Assembly (NCBI RefSeq): GCF_000785535.1
Contig: NZ_CP007595.1
Location: 1,178,001 to 1,242,000 of the forward strand
Length of the DNA: 64,000 nucleotides
Source of the DNA: Arthrobacter sp. PAMC 25486
GTDB lineage: Bacteria > Actinomycetota > Actinomycetes > Actinomycetales > Micrococcaceae
Direction of reading: 5' to 3'
Shown one piece after another: positions 16,546 through 25,679 of this stretch (the stretch's first letter is position 1; the number at the start of each line of letters is the position of its first letter). The notes beneath the pieces were generated by a model, which was given only the letters and a program-made list of their open reading frames with translations, had not been told where the DNA came from and ran no database searches. Position numbers and translations under genes: made by a program.

Positions 16546-19217
16546 CAGTGGCCCCATTGGAAGTTGTCCCTCCGGCGGGCGGTCTTCCCCAGCCGTGGCC
16601 CGGTGTCCAGGCCAGTTGGCGCCGCACCCTGTCCGTCCCCTCCACGGCAGCCGTTGACCCGGCAGGCACACGCCGGCACTGGCATTACCTCGACAACGAG
16701 GCCGACGTTTTGGCCACCGGCATCGAGCCGGTCGGCACCTTGCTGTGCGTGCACGGCAACCCCACGTGGTCGTATCTGTGGCGCAGCCTGCTCGCCGGCG
16801 CCACCTCCCCCGCAACGCTGGCCGCCGGCGGCCCGTGGCGCGTCATCGCCGTCGACCAGCTCGACATGGGCTTCTCCGAACGCACCGGCACCTTCCGCCG
16901 CCTCGCCGACCGCATCACCGACCTCACCGACTTCACCGCCGAACTTGGCCTCGCCGGCCCGGTTGTCAGCGTGGGGCACGACTGGGGTGGCCTGATCTCC
17001 CTCGGCTGGGCCCTGGCGCACCCAAGCCAGCTGGCCGCCGTCGTACTGACCAACACGGCGGTCCACCCGGCCGGCTTCTCCCTCCCACCGGCACTGAAGC
17101 TTGCCCTGCATCCCGCCGTCCACAAGTGGGGTACGACGACGTCTTCCGCATTCCTGCGCGTGACGCACGGTTTGGCGCAACCCGCGTTGGGTGACGGCGT
17201 CCGGGCCGCGTTCCTGTCCCCGTACCGGTCCGTGGCGCGGCGCGCCGGCGTGGGGAACTTTGTGGCCGACATTCCGGCCAGCCCGGAGCATCCCTCCTAT
17301 CCAGCGCTTTCCGGCGTTTCCGAGGGGATCCGTTCACTTCAGGTGCCCGCGTTCATGATGTGGGGTCCCAAGGATCCGGTGTTTTCGGATCGGTACCTGC
17401 AGGATCTGATCACGCGGCTGCCGCATGCCGACGTGCACCGTTTTGAGGGCGCCAGCCACCTGGTCCAGGAGGACCGCGACATTGCCACGCCCACGTTCGC
17501 GTGGCTGGCGCGGAACGTCCTGGCCACTGCCACGCCCGCCCCCGCTGCCGCCCCCGAAGCAGTGGAACCGTACGTGCCCATGCTGGCCGAACTCGACGCC
17601 CGCCGCACTGACACGTCCACGGCTGTTGTCGACATGCTCCCCGGCGGCGGAACACGTTCGCTCACGTGGGTGCAGCTGGCCCACGACGTTGACGATCTCG
17701 CCGCCGGCTTGGCGGACCTGGGTGTTTCGGCCGGCGACAGGGTGAATCTTTTAGTGCCGCCGGGCATCAACCTGACCACCTTGATTTATGCCTGCCTGCG
17801 TTTGGGCGCCGTCATTGTTGTGGCAGACGCCGGGCTCGGAGCGAAGGGCCTCAGCCGCGCCATCAAGGGCGCCCGCCCCGACTTCCTGGTCGGCATTGAT
17901 CGGGCATTGGCCGGTGCCCGGTTGTACAACTGGCCCGGTGTGAAAATTGCCGCGGAGGACTTCACCCCGTCGACGGCTTCGGCCAAGAAGGCCATGTTCG
18001 CAGTTGCCGCGACCGTTCCGCAGCTGATGGCCAACGGCCGGGTCGTGCGCCTGGCCGGCAACCCGGCCACCTTTGTAACGCCTGGCGCCGACGACGATGC
18101 AGCGGTGCTGTTCACCTCCGGCTCGACCGGCCCGGCCAAGGGTGTGGTGTACACGCACCGCAAACTTGCCGCGATGCGGGATACGCTCAAGGCAACGTAC
18201 AAGCTGGAGGCCGGGACCGCCCTGGTTGCAGGTTTTGCACCGTTCGCCCTGCTGGGCCCGGCCCTTGGAGCCACCACCGTCACCCCGGACATGGACGTCA
18301 CCGCCCCGCGGACCCTGACCGCCGCCGCCCTGGCTTCGGCGGCAGCGGCGATCAACGCCACGGTGGTGTTCGCCTCCCCCGCAGCACTTGTCAACGTGGT
18401 GGCGACCGCGGCGGAACTTTCGACTGCGCAGCGAACGGCGCTGGCCGACGTCGGACTTGTCTTGTCAGCGGGCGCCCCCCTGGGGACGCCTCTGCTGGAA
18501 AAGGTGCAGGCGCTTGCCCCGGACGCCGCCCTGCACACCCCGTACGGGATGACCGAGGCGCTGCCCGTCACGGACATTGACCTGCCGGGCATCCAGGCTG
18601 CCGGCACCGGAAATGGCGTGTGCGTCGGGCTGGCCGTCAGCGGTGCGACCGTGGCGATTGCCCCGGTTCGCCCCGATGGCACCGTGGTGCCCGATCCGTC
18701 ATTTGCGGCCGATGTGACGGGCGAGATTCTGGTCTCCGCACCTCACGTCAAGGAACGCTACGACCGTTTGTGGATCACGGAACAACACAGCATCTCGATT
18801 CCCGGATGGCACCGCACGGGCGATGCTGGGCATCTGGATGATGAAGGCAGGCTATGGGTTGAGGGGCGGATGGAACACATCCTGACCACTCCCGCCGGTG
18901 TGCGGACTCCGGTTGCCGCCGAGCAGGCCATCGAGTTGCACCCTGTCGTGGCGAGGGCTGCCGTGGTGGGCGTTGGGCCCTCCGGCACGCAGGCTGCCGT
19001 GGCCATCATCGAGACTGTTCCGCCGGCCAAGCATGCGGGGCTGGCGCCGTCTGCACTGGCCGCCGAGGTGCGTGCCGCCGTGGACCTGCCGATGGCCGCC
19101 GTCATTGTCGTCGAGGCCATGCCGACTGATGTGCGGCACAACTCCAAGATCGACCGTGCAAAGCTGTCACGGTGGGCTGCCCGGATGCTGGCCGGGGAAA
19201 AGGCGGGAAGGCCGTGA
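16539..19217 (+). CDS. oleBC: OleBC fusion: beta-lactone decarboxylase plus beta-lactone synthetase
   Basis: Two enzymes in one 892-aa chain. The first about 310 residues are an alpha/beta hydrolase of the haloalkane dehalogenase type: HGNPTWSYLWR near residue 72 and nucleophile Asp148 in GHDWGG. This OleB part turns a beta-lactone into an olefin and CO2. The rest is an adenylate-forming OleC: LFTSGSTGPAKG near residue 523, YGMTEALP, and a C-terminal lysine region near HNSKIDRAKL. OleC forms the lactone from the beta-hydroxy acid. The GTG at 16539 has GGAA seven bases upstream and overlaps oleA by 7 bases; GTG 16548 is an alternative. Such fusions are known from Micrococcus luteus and relatives. 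Confidence 0.88.
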   Translation: MVAVAPLEVVPPAGGLPQPWPGVQASWRRTLSVPSTAAVDPAGTRRHWHYLDNEADVLATGIEPVGTLLCVHGNPTWSYLWRSLLAGATSPATLAAGGPWRVIAVDQLDMGFSERTGTFRRLADRITDLTDFTAELGLAGPVVSVGHDWGGLISLGWALAHPSQLAAVVLTNTAVHPAGFSLPPALKLALHPAVHKWGTTTSSAFLRVTHGLAQPALGDGVRAAFLSPYRSVARRAGVGNFVADIPASPEHPSYPALSGVSEGIRSLQVPAFMMWGPKDPVFSDRYLQDLITRLPHADVHRFEGASHLVQEDRDIATPTFAWLARNVLATATPAPAAAPEAVEPYVPMLAELDARRTDTSTAVVDMLPGGGTRSLTWVQLAHDVDDLAAGLADLGVSAGDRVNLLVPPGINLTTLIYACLRLGAVIVVADAGLGAKGLSRAIKGARPDFLVGIDRALAGARLYNWPGVKIAAEDFTPSTASAKKAMFAVAATVPQLMANGRVVRLAGNPATFVTPGADDDAAVLFTSGSTGPAKGVVYTHRKLAAMRDTLKATYKLEAGTALVAGFAPFALLGPALGATTVTPDMDVTAPRTLTAAALASAAAAINATVVFASPAALVNVVATAAELSTAQRTALADVGLVLSAGAPLGTPLLEKVQALAPDAALHTPYGMTEALPVTDIDLPGIQAAGTGNGVCVGLAVSGATVAIAPVRPDGTVVPDPSFAADVTGEILVSAPHVKERYDRLWITEQHSISIPGWHRTGDAGHLDDEGRLWVEGRMEHILTTPAGVRTPVAAEQAIELHPVVARAAVVGVGPSGTQAAVAIIETVPPAKHAGLAPSALAAEVRAAVDLPMAAVIVVEAMPTDVRHNSKIDRAKLSRWAARMLAGEKAGRP

Positions 19218-20239
19218 ACAAGGAGTCTGCTTCCGGTTCTGCCACCTCTCCCGGAGCGCGCCGCGTCCTCGTGACCGGGACCAGCGGAATGCTGGGCCGT
19301 GCCGTCGCGCAACTGCTCTTTGACCGCGGATACACCGTGCGGACGCTGCAGCGTGGCGCTGTTGAGGCCCCGTGGGAGTCGATCCAGGGCTCTGTGGTGG
19401 ACCCCGATGTTGCCGCACGTGCGGTGGCTGGCATGGACGCCGTCATCCACTTGGCCGCGAAGGTTTCCTTCACGGGCGAGTGGAACGACTTTGTGTCGAC
19501 GAACATCGTGGGCACCCGGCAACTGATCTCCGCCGCCCAGCGCGAGGGCCTGCGCGACTTCGTTTTTGTCTCCTCACCCTCCGTGGCACATTTTGGCGCG
19601 TCCATTGTGGGGGCACAGGCCGGGGCTGCTGATCCCGAACTGGCCCGAGGACACTACGCCAGGTCCAAGGCTGCTGCCGAGGAAATCGCCCTGGCCGAGG
19701 ACTCCCCCAACTTCCGGGTGACCTCCATCCGCCCGCACATTGTGTGGGGGCCTGGCGACACCCAGCTCGTGGAGCGCGTGGTGGAACGGGCGCGCGCCGG
19801 CCGGCTGCCGCTGTTGGACGGCGGCCGTGCACTCATTGACACCACCTACGTGGACAATGCCGCCGAAGCCATTGTCCGTGGTCTTGATCGCATGGACCAA
19901 GCACACGGCCAGGCACTCGTTGTGACCAACGGCGAACCACGGCCCGTGGGCGAATTGATTGCCGGTATTTGTGCCGCTGCCGGAGTTAAGTCCCCTGGAT
20001 ATTCCGTGCCGGGCTGGCTGGCCCGCGGAGCAGGCTCGATCATCGAAAGGGCGTGGACCGCAGCCGGATCGCGTGGCTGGGTGCACGACGAACCGCCCAT
20101 GACCCGATTCCTGGCAGAACAGCTTTCCACCGCCCACTGGTTCGACCAGCGCCACACGCAGGCAGTCCTGGACTGGACACCCTCCGTGTCACTTGACGAG
20201 GGCCTGTCCCGGCTCTCGGAGCATTACCACAACAAGTAG
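19214..20239 (+). CDS. oleD: OleD, NAD(P)-dependent 2-alkyl-3-ketoacid reductase
   Basis: Extended short-chain dehydrogenase/epimerase fold of 341 aa that reduces the OleA product to the beta-hydroxy acid used by OleC. The nucleotide-binding motif VTGTSGMLGR is at the N-terminus, and the catalytic YxxxK appears as HYARSK. The GTG start overlaps the oleBC stop as GTGA, so translation is coupled. It is last in the operon and completes the pathway set A, BC, D. Confidence 0.88.
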   Translation: MNKESASGSATSPGARRVLVTGTSGMLGRAVAQLLFDRGYTVRTLQRGAVEAPWESIQGSVVDPDVAARAVAGMDAVIHLAAKVSFTGEWNDFVSTNIVGTRQLISAAQREGLRDFVFVSSPSVAHFGASIVGAQAGAADPELARGHYARSKAAAEEIALAEDSPNFRVTSIRPHIVWGPGDTQLVERVVERARAGRLPLLDGGRALIDTTYVDNAAEAIVRGLDRMDQAHGQALVVTNGEPRPVGELIAGICAAAGVKSPGYSVPGWLARGAGSIIERAWTAAGSRGWVHDEPPMTRFLAEQLSTAHWFDQRHTQAVLDWTPSVSLDEGLSRLSEHYHNK

Positions 20240-20301
20240 TATTGACGGCACCCTAGCGAGGATTGTCCACTACCTGATATTGCCGTGACACATACCTCAT
20301 T

Positions 20302-22935
20302 TTGCAAACAATGGGCACTACAATAAGTCCAATGAGCCCAAATGCCCCCCCCGTTCCCAAGATGCTGCCTTCTCGAATGCACCTTGAGAGCGGGGCCTTT
20401 CTTGCCACCAGTTCCGGCGCCCCGCTTATTGTCCTGGGCAAGAGCGGAAGCGGCCGCACCGCCTTCGTGAACCGGATTCTCGGAGCGCAGGCGCTGCCCG
20501 AAAAAGCTGTGCACCGATTGTCCGGCGCCCATGCCCTGCGCGGTATTCCGTTTGCAGCCCTCGCCACCGTGGTGGCACAGCTGACTGGCCCCGCGTTTCG
20601 CACCGACTCCCCCGCACATCTGATGGCGACACTGGCCCGCAGTGCAGCGGCTCAGCGATCCACCATCTTCATCGACCATTCCGACGCAATCGATGACCAG
20701 AGTGCTGCTGCGTTTTCTCAACTGGCAAGCAGCGGGGCACTCTCTTTGGTCTGCATCGCCCGGTCAATTGCCACACTCCCGCAGCCCGTCCGCCAGCTGG
20801 CCGTGTCGTCGGCAGCTCACCGGGTGGAGCTGGAGGCTATTGGTCTTGATGACGCCGTGGTGTTGCTGGAGGAATTTCTTGGCGGCCGCGTGAACGCCAG
20901 TGCAGCCACCGTCTTACTCGGCCATGCCGGCGGCAATCCGCTGCACCTGCGTGAACTTGCTTTTGATGCGCAAGCCCATGACGCCCTCACGGTGCGCAGG
21001 GGGTACTGGACGTTGGGCCAAGGATGGCATCCCCGTGGGGAACGCATCACCGAACTCATATCCACCCGGCTGGCAGAACAGTCGGGAGAACTCCGTGAGG
21101 CTGTGGAGATACTGGCACTGACGGGTGAGTTGCCCTTGGGCTTCGCGACGGCGCTTGTTGCTCCGGAGGTGTTGGATCGGGCCCACGATGCAGGGCTGCT
21201 TGACATCCAGGGCAGCTCTGGCGAGATTCCCACCGCGGCTTTGGGATCGGCGCTCACACCGGAAACGGTGCTGGCGACACTGGGGCGCAGCGCGCTTCGG
21301 GCGCATTCGAACCTCATCCGTGCCGCACTGCCGCGCGAGAAAATGCATCCCCAGACCAGGCTGTCACTGGCCCTGCACAGCCAGAATCTCGACGTCCTGA
21401 CCATTCCGGCCGAGCTCCTGCAGGATGCAGGCGCGGCGTGCCGGGCTCGCCAATTTGAGGCCGTCTTGGTGTTAACCCGGCTGGTCCACGACGGAGGGTT
21501 TGCCCAGTGGGCGGATGTGGCTTCGCGGATTGAGCTGGCCCTGCTTCGCGCCGAGGCCCTGCAGGAGACAGGCCGAGCCGATGAAGCACTCCTTGTTCTG
21601 TCATTGTTCCCGGAACAGGAGGTTGACCGGGTCCGCAGTCTTGCCGCCTGGATTGAGTTCAGCGGCCGCGGCAACCTGCCTGCTGCGCTCGCCCGTTTGG
21701 CTGTCCGCGAGGATGACAGCATTGAAATTCGGGCGTTCGCGCGGCTTCTGGCCTTAGTCGGCAACCAGCCCTGCGATTTTGAAGCATTGACCGCCGATGC
21801 CACAAACCCTGCAGTTTCTGCCAACCTGCGGATGTCCATCAGCAGCCAACTACTGGTTGAGGCAAGCTATCGGGGCCTGCCCACAACGGCTCTGGAACAG
21901 ATCGTGCGGCTGCTTGACTGCGAGCTGTGGCAGCTGTCCTCACCGAGCTCCCGCGGGGAGATACTCCAGGCCATCCTCCTGGCGGCGCATTCGGACAGTA
22001 CTAGCGAACCCCGGCTCTCAGCAATCTACGCCCAGCTGGACTGGGACAATCTCGCCGTTGACCATGCCACCTTTGTGGTCTCACAGGCCTGGTCTGCGCT
22101 TGAGTCCGGGAATGCCAGCCTGGCCGCGGACCTGGCCGGACAAGCGCTGGCACTTGTCGATGTGGTGGACCCGCACCAACTCACGGGTTTCATAGCAGCC
22201 TGCCAGGGCGCCGCGTCAGCAATGCTGGATGACCGGAAGGGAGCCGCCTCCGCCTACGAGCTGTTTCATTCTTCCCCGGTGACCGGTGGCCACTCCCTTC
22301 GAGCGGAATCGGAGCGCGCCATGCTGGGCGTCGAGTTTCACCTGCACGGCCGCGACGCCGCCTGCCGGTACTTTGAGCGGCTCGTGGACACTGCACGGGC
22401 ACGCGGCCGCGACCTCCTGGTGATGAGGCTGTTCCATGATGCCTGGCGGCTTGGCCTGCATGAGGATGCCACGGCAGTCAGCGAGACAGCTGCCGGGGTG
22501 CAGGGCGCTCTGGCGGCAAGCCTGCGCCGGTACGCCGACGTTTTGGGCGAACACCATGCGGACGTCGAGGACGTGGTGGCCGAACACGTCGGGGCAGGGC
22601 GCATACTCTTTGCCGCGGAATTAGCCAACCGGGCGGCAAACCTGGCCCGCGACGGCGGCCGCCGTGCGCGCGCCTCCACCCTGCAAGGCATGTCCGCCGA
22701 TTTGGCCCGGCCGCTGGCGAACGTGAACACCCCCTCGCTGGGGCGCACCCGCATCCAGCTGTCGTTGTTGACCGAACGTGAGCGCGAGGTGTGCATCCGT
22801 GCAGCCCGCGGGGACAGCAATGTCTCGATCGCCGATGAGCTGTACCTGTCACCCCGAACGGTTGAGGGGCACCTGCAGCGGGCCTACACCAAATTGGGAG
22901 TGGTCGACCGCCGGCAGTTGCTTCCCGTAGTGTGA
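20302..22935 (+). CDS. large ATP-binding LuxR-family transcriptional regulator
   Basis: An 877-aa regulator of LAL-like layout. A P-loop (GKSGSGRTAF) is close to the N-terminus, followed by a STAND-type ATPase region. A long alpha-helical middle resembles TPR-type sensor domains. A LuxR helix-turn-helix lies at the very end (LLTEREREVCIRAARGDSN, LSPRTVEGHLQRAYTKLG). ATG codons at 20302, 20311 and 20332 are all possible, and no clear ribosome site decides. It lies 60 bp after oleD on the same strand and 185 bp before the LAXTG protein. It could control either, or neither. Confidence 0.85.
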   Translation: MQTMGTTISPMSPNAPPVPKMLPSRMHLESGAFLATSSGAPLIVLGKSGSGRTAFVNRILGAQALPEKAVHRLSGAHALRGIPFAALATVVAQLTGPAFRTDSPAHLMATLARSAAAQRSTIFIDHSDAIDDQSAAAFSQLASSGALSLVCIARSIATLPQPVRQLAVSSAAHRVELEAIGLDDAVVLLEEFLGGRVNASAATVLLGHAGGNPLHLRELAFDAQAHDALTVRRGYWTLGQGWHPRGERITELISTRLAEQSGELREAVEILALTGELPLGFATALVAPEVLDRAHDAGLLDIQGSSGEIPTAALGSALTPETVLATLGRSALRAHSNLIRAALPREKMHPQTRLSLALHSQNLDVLTIPAELLQDAGAACRARQFEAVLVLTRLVHDGGFAQWADVASRIELALLRAEALQETGRADEALLVLSLFPEQEVDRVRSLAAWIEFSGRGNLPAALARLAVREDDSIEIRAFARLLALVGNQPCDFEALTADATNPAVSANLRMSISSQLLVEASYRGLPTTALEQIVRLLDCELWQLSSPSSRGEILQAILLAAHSDSTSEPRLSAIYAQLDWDNLAVDHATFVVSQAWSALESGNASLAADLAGQALALVDVVDPHQLTGFIAACQGAASAMLDDRKGAASAYELFHSSPVTGGHSLRAESERAMLGVEFHLHGRDAACRYFERLVDTARARGRDLLVMRLFHDAWRLGLHEDATAVSETAAGVQGALAASLRRYADVLGEHHADVEDVVAEHVGAGRILFAAELANRAANLARDGGRRARASTLQGMSADLARPLANVNTPSLGRTRIQLSLLTEREREVCIRAARGDSNVSIADELYLSPRTVEGHLQRAYTKLGVVDRRQLLPVV

Positions 22936-23120
22936 CGGAGTCTTTTTTACCCATTCAGACCTAGGCACTACTCGATGTTGCGCAGAAGACTACCCAGTCC
23001 TCAAAATCCCGCTTTTCTGCTGGCATGCTGGAAATACACCGGCGGTTTCCAGTGCATTTCTTGTACGTTTTCGGGTGACTACTTTCCCTTGCCGGTTCTT
23101 CCCATCACGAAAGGATTACC

Positions 23121-24665
23121 ATGCAGGCATCAAAGCGGCGCCCTTCCCAGGTCTCACCCTCAAGCAAGCGCGCCATGACCGCTGCAGTCTCCCTCACGGT
23201 CGCCGCGTTTGTATTTTCCGCAGCCCTCCCTGCCAGCGCGAATGACGGAGGACCCCTCACCGAGGTTTCCGCTCCGGCAACTGCCCCGCAGGCGCCAGCT
23301 GACGCTGCACCCCTGGCCCCGGAGGCCGCGGCACTGGAGGTGTTGGCCCCGATCATCACCTCCACCGGGCTATCCCACCCGGTAACCTCGGGCGAGACGT
23401 CCTCGTTCAGCGTCAGCGTCGGGGGCGGCTTGCTGGGATCCCCGAAGGCGGGCGGCTTCGTCTTCATCATGGCTAACGGTGAACCGTTGCAGGTCAGGGA
23501 ACTCGTGGACGGTTCCGTCACCCTGGACATTCGCCCCTTGGCCAACGCCAATGGTGCCGCGATCTCCATTCTCTACTCGGGCGACGACAACTATGACCAA
23601 GGCGAGCTGGAGCTCGGCGCCCTCGAGGTGCTCCCAGCAGTGACGAACCTGGCCCTGCTCGTGCCGGATCGGCCTTCGTACTCAGGTAGTCGCCTGTGGA
23701 TAGATGCCACTGTCACATCCGATAACTCGGCAGTGCACGGCAGCCCGGACGGCACCATCGTGCTCACCCGCGACGGTATTGAAGTTGACCGAGCCGAAGT
23801 TAAGGGAAGCCACGATCCGGAGCGCCGCTTCGCCGAACCCGGCGAGGACCTGACCGCGAAGGACGTCCAGGAGATCATTCCGTTGGAGGTAACGAATCCC
23901 GACTTCGCTTTCGGTTCGCCCGACAGCTTTGAGCTCCGCGCCCACTTCTACCCCCGCAATGGTTTTACCGAAGCCACGGATAAGCCCTACACAGTTGTCA
24001 GCGGGGCTGCCCCCACCGAAGTTGAGATCTATGTGGGCGAGGACGTGGAAGGCTCGGCCGGCACTGTCACTGGCACCACAACGATCTTTGCGGCAGTCCG
24101 CCCGCTGACCGAAGAGATCTATCAGGCAGCAGACATCTCCGGCCAGCTCCGCTTCTATGCAGACGAGGAACTCGTCGGGGAAGTGCCTGCCGAGCCCCTC
24201 GGTTCCGCCATTATGACGTGGACCCCGAAGGCTTCCGGCACGGTCACCCTGCGCATGGAATACGTCCCCGACACGCTCAACCACGTGGGCTCCATTCAGG
24301 AAGCGGTGGTGAAGGTGGAGTTGCCCGTCAAGCCTGATGAGACCAAGCCCGACGAGGAGAAGCCCGACGAAGTCAAACCTGACGAGACCAAGCCCGACGA
24401 GGTAAAGCCCGACGAAGTCAAGCCGGACGAGACCAAGCCCGACGAGGTAAAGCCCGACGAAGTCAAGCCGGACGAGACCAAGCCCGACGAGGTAAAGCCG
24501 GTGAAGGTGGTTCCGGCGAGCAGCACCATGAAGAGCACGGCGCTTGCCCAGACCGGTGCAGAGGGTTCATTGTTCCTGCTTGGTGGTGCCGGAATTCTTT
24601 TTGCTGGTGGCACATTGGCAATGGTCCTGGCCCGACGCCGTAACCGCTCAACTGAGCTGTCCTAG
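23121..24665 (+). CDS. LAXTG-anchored surface protein with KPDE-repeat stalk
   Basis: Secreted cell-wall protein of 514 aa. A signal peptide (about residues 1-40, ending PASAN) precedes Ig-like beta domains (about 75-400). Residues 404-458 are eleven 5-residue KPDE(T/V/E) repeats that form a stiff charged stalk. The end is a sortase signal: LAQTG at 475-479, a hydrophobic span and a RRRNR tail. LAXTG is the class E sortase motif of high-GC Gram-positives. No sortase gene lies in the window. AAAGGA stands six bases before the ATG. The binding target is unknown. Confidence 0.85.
   Translation: MQASKRRPSQVSPSSKRAMTAAVSLTVAAFVFSAALPASANDGGPLTEVSAPATAPQAPADAAPLAPEAAALEVLAPIITSTGLSHPVTSGETSSFSVSVGGGLLGSPKAGGFVFIMANGEPLQVRELVDGSVTLDIRPLANANGAAISILYSGDDNYDQGELELGALEVLPAVTNLALLVPDRPSYSGSRLWIDATVTSDNSAVHGSPDGTIVLTRDGIEVDRAEVKGSHDPERRFAEPGEDLTAKDVQEIIPLEVTNPDFAFGSPDSFELRAHFYPRNGFTEATDKPYTVVSGAAPTEVEIYVGEDVEGSAGTVTGTTTIFAAVRPLTEEIYQAADISGQLRFYADEELVGEVPAEPLGSAIMTWTPKASGTVTLRMEYVPDTLNHVGSIQEAVVKVELPVKPDETKPDEEKPDEVKPDETKPDEVKPDEVKPDETKPDEVKPDEVKPDETKPDEVKPVKVVPASSTMKSTALAQTGAEGSLFLLGGAGILFAGGTLAMVLARRRNRSTELS
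24330..24494 (+). repeat. 15-bp coding repeats with a 45-bp higher-order unit
   Basis: Eleven 15-base units encode KPDE plus one variable residue. After the first two units the variable residue cycles V, T, V so that the DNA repeats as nearly identical 45-base blocks. This indicates recent expansion by slippage or recombination, and the copy number probably varies between strains. Confidence 0.85.
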
Positions 24666-24839
24666 CAGAAACACCAACTGCGTCGTCGTGGCTCATTGAT
24701 CAGCCAGACGAATTCTGTCCCGGGTCGCCATACTGCGGCCCGGGGCAGGCGCGTTGGATACGGCGGGCCGCACGCACCAATCTTTGGTGGCCTGCTTCAC
24801 TGGATGTACTCATACAAACAAAGAATATTGCGAGGAAAC

Positions 24840-25679
24840 ATGGCGGACACAGCAGGCCCACTCACCGACGACGGCTATTTCGGCCCTGACAGCATCAGTT
24901 GGACGCTTTTCTCGGACCCCTCTTCAAAGCTGGGCGGTGTCGCTGCCATTCTCCTGCAGGCACTCAATCCCATGATGATGCGCTTGTTTGATCAAACCAG
25001 CGGTTTTGCAACAGACATGGACGGGCGCGCCGAACGCACAGGCCGCTACATTGACACCACAATTTTTGGCGACAAAGCGCATGCCGACGCCGCAGGAACG
25101 TCCGTGCGACGCATGCATGCCCACGCCCGTTGGACTGATCCTACAACGGGTGTTGAGCTGCGTGCCGACAATCATGAGTGGCTCGTCTGGACCCACAACA
25201 CGGTTGTCTGGGGCGTCCTGCGAGCCTCAGACAAGTTTGGTCCGGAGCTGTCGGTGGCGCAACAGGATCAGTTCGTCCGGGAACAGCACAAGGCTGCCGA
25301 ACTGGTGGGAATTGACCCGAGCGTGCTCTCCACTACGCGGGCCGGGCTTGATGCCTACATGGACGAGCAAAAGAGCTGGATGGCTTTGACCCTGCCTGCA
25401 GCGGAAATCTCCCGTGGCTTGCGTAAACCCAACCTCAAGGGCAATCCGGTTACGGTGTGGGCGGGCATCATTATTCAAGACGGCGTACTGTCGATGCTCC
25501 CCGACTGGGCGCATGACCTCTACGGCATCCATGGCCGACCCATGAACCTGATGCGCGCTGCCAACACCACACGACGCTTCGTTGCCGGCGCCCGCAAGAA
25601 GACTTCCCGTGCCGAGCTCATCTCAGAAATCACCGAACGCGTCAGCAACCATCCCTACCGCAAGGTTCGCCAGCGTTGA
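24840..25679 (+). CDS. oxygenase-like DUF2236 (MpaB/Lcp-related) protein
   Basis: A 279-aa protein resembling the DUF2236 family, whose members include latex-clearing protein and MpaB-type b-heme oxygenases. Conserved-looking parts are the Arg/Tyr/Asp segment GRYIDTTIFGD, the His-containing HAHARW and the following NHEWLVWTHNTVVWG. Substrate and heme content are not shown by the sequence. I used the ATG at 24840, which has GAGGAAAC immediately upstream; the frame is open to 24696. No signal peptide is seen. Its stop overlaps the start of the next gene (TTGA), so it is likely coupled to a membrane phosphodiesterase. Confidence 0.75.
   Translation: MADTAGPLTDDGYFGPDSISWTLFSDPSSKLGGVAAILLQALNPMMMRLFDQTSGFATDMDGRAERTGRYIDTTIFGDKAHADAAGTSVRRMHAHARWTDPTTGVELRADNHEWLVWTHNTVVWGVLRASDKFGPELSVAQQDQFVREQHKAAELVGIDPSVLSTTRAGLDAYMDEQKSWMALTLPAAEISRGLRKPNLKGNPVTVWAGIIIQDGVLSMLPDWAHDLYGIHGRPMNLMRAANTTRRFVAGARKKTSRAELISEITERVSNHPYRKVRQR

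Noticed and set aside
24330..24494. Regular repeats considered as a CRISPR array
   Set aside because: The 15-bp units are contiguous without spacers, are in frame, and encode the KPDE stalk of a surface protein.
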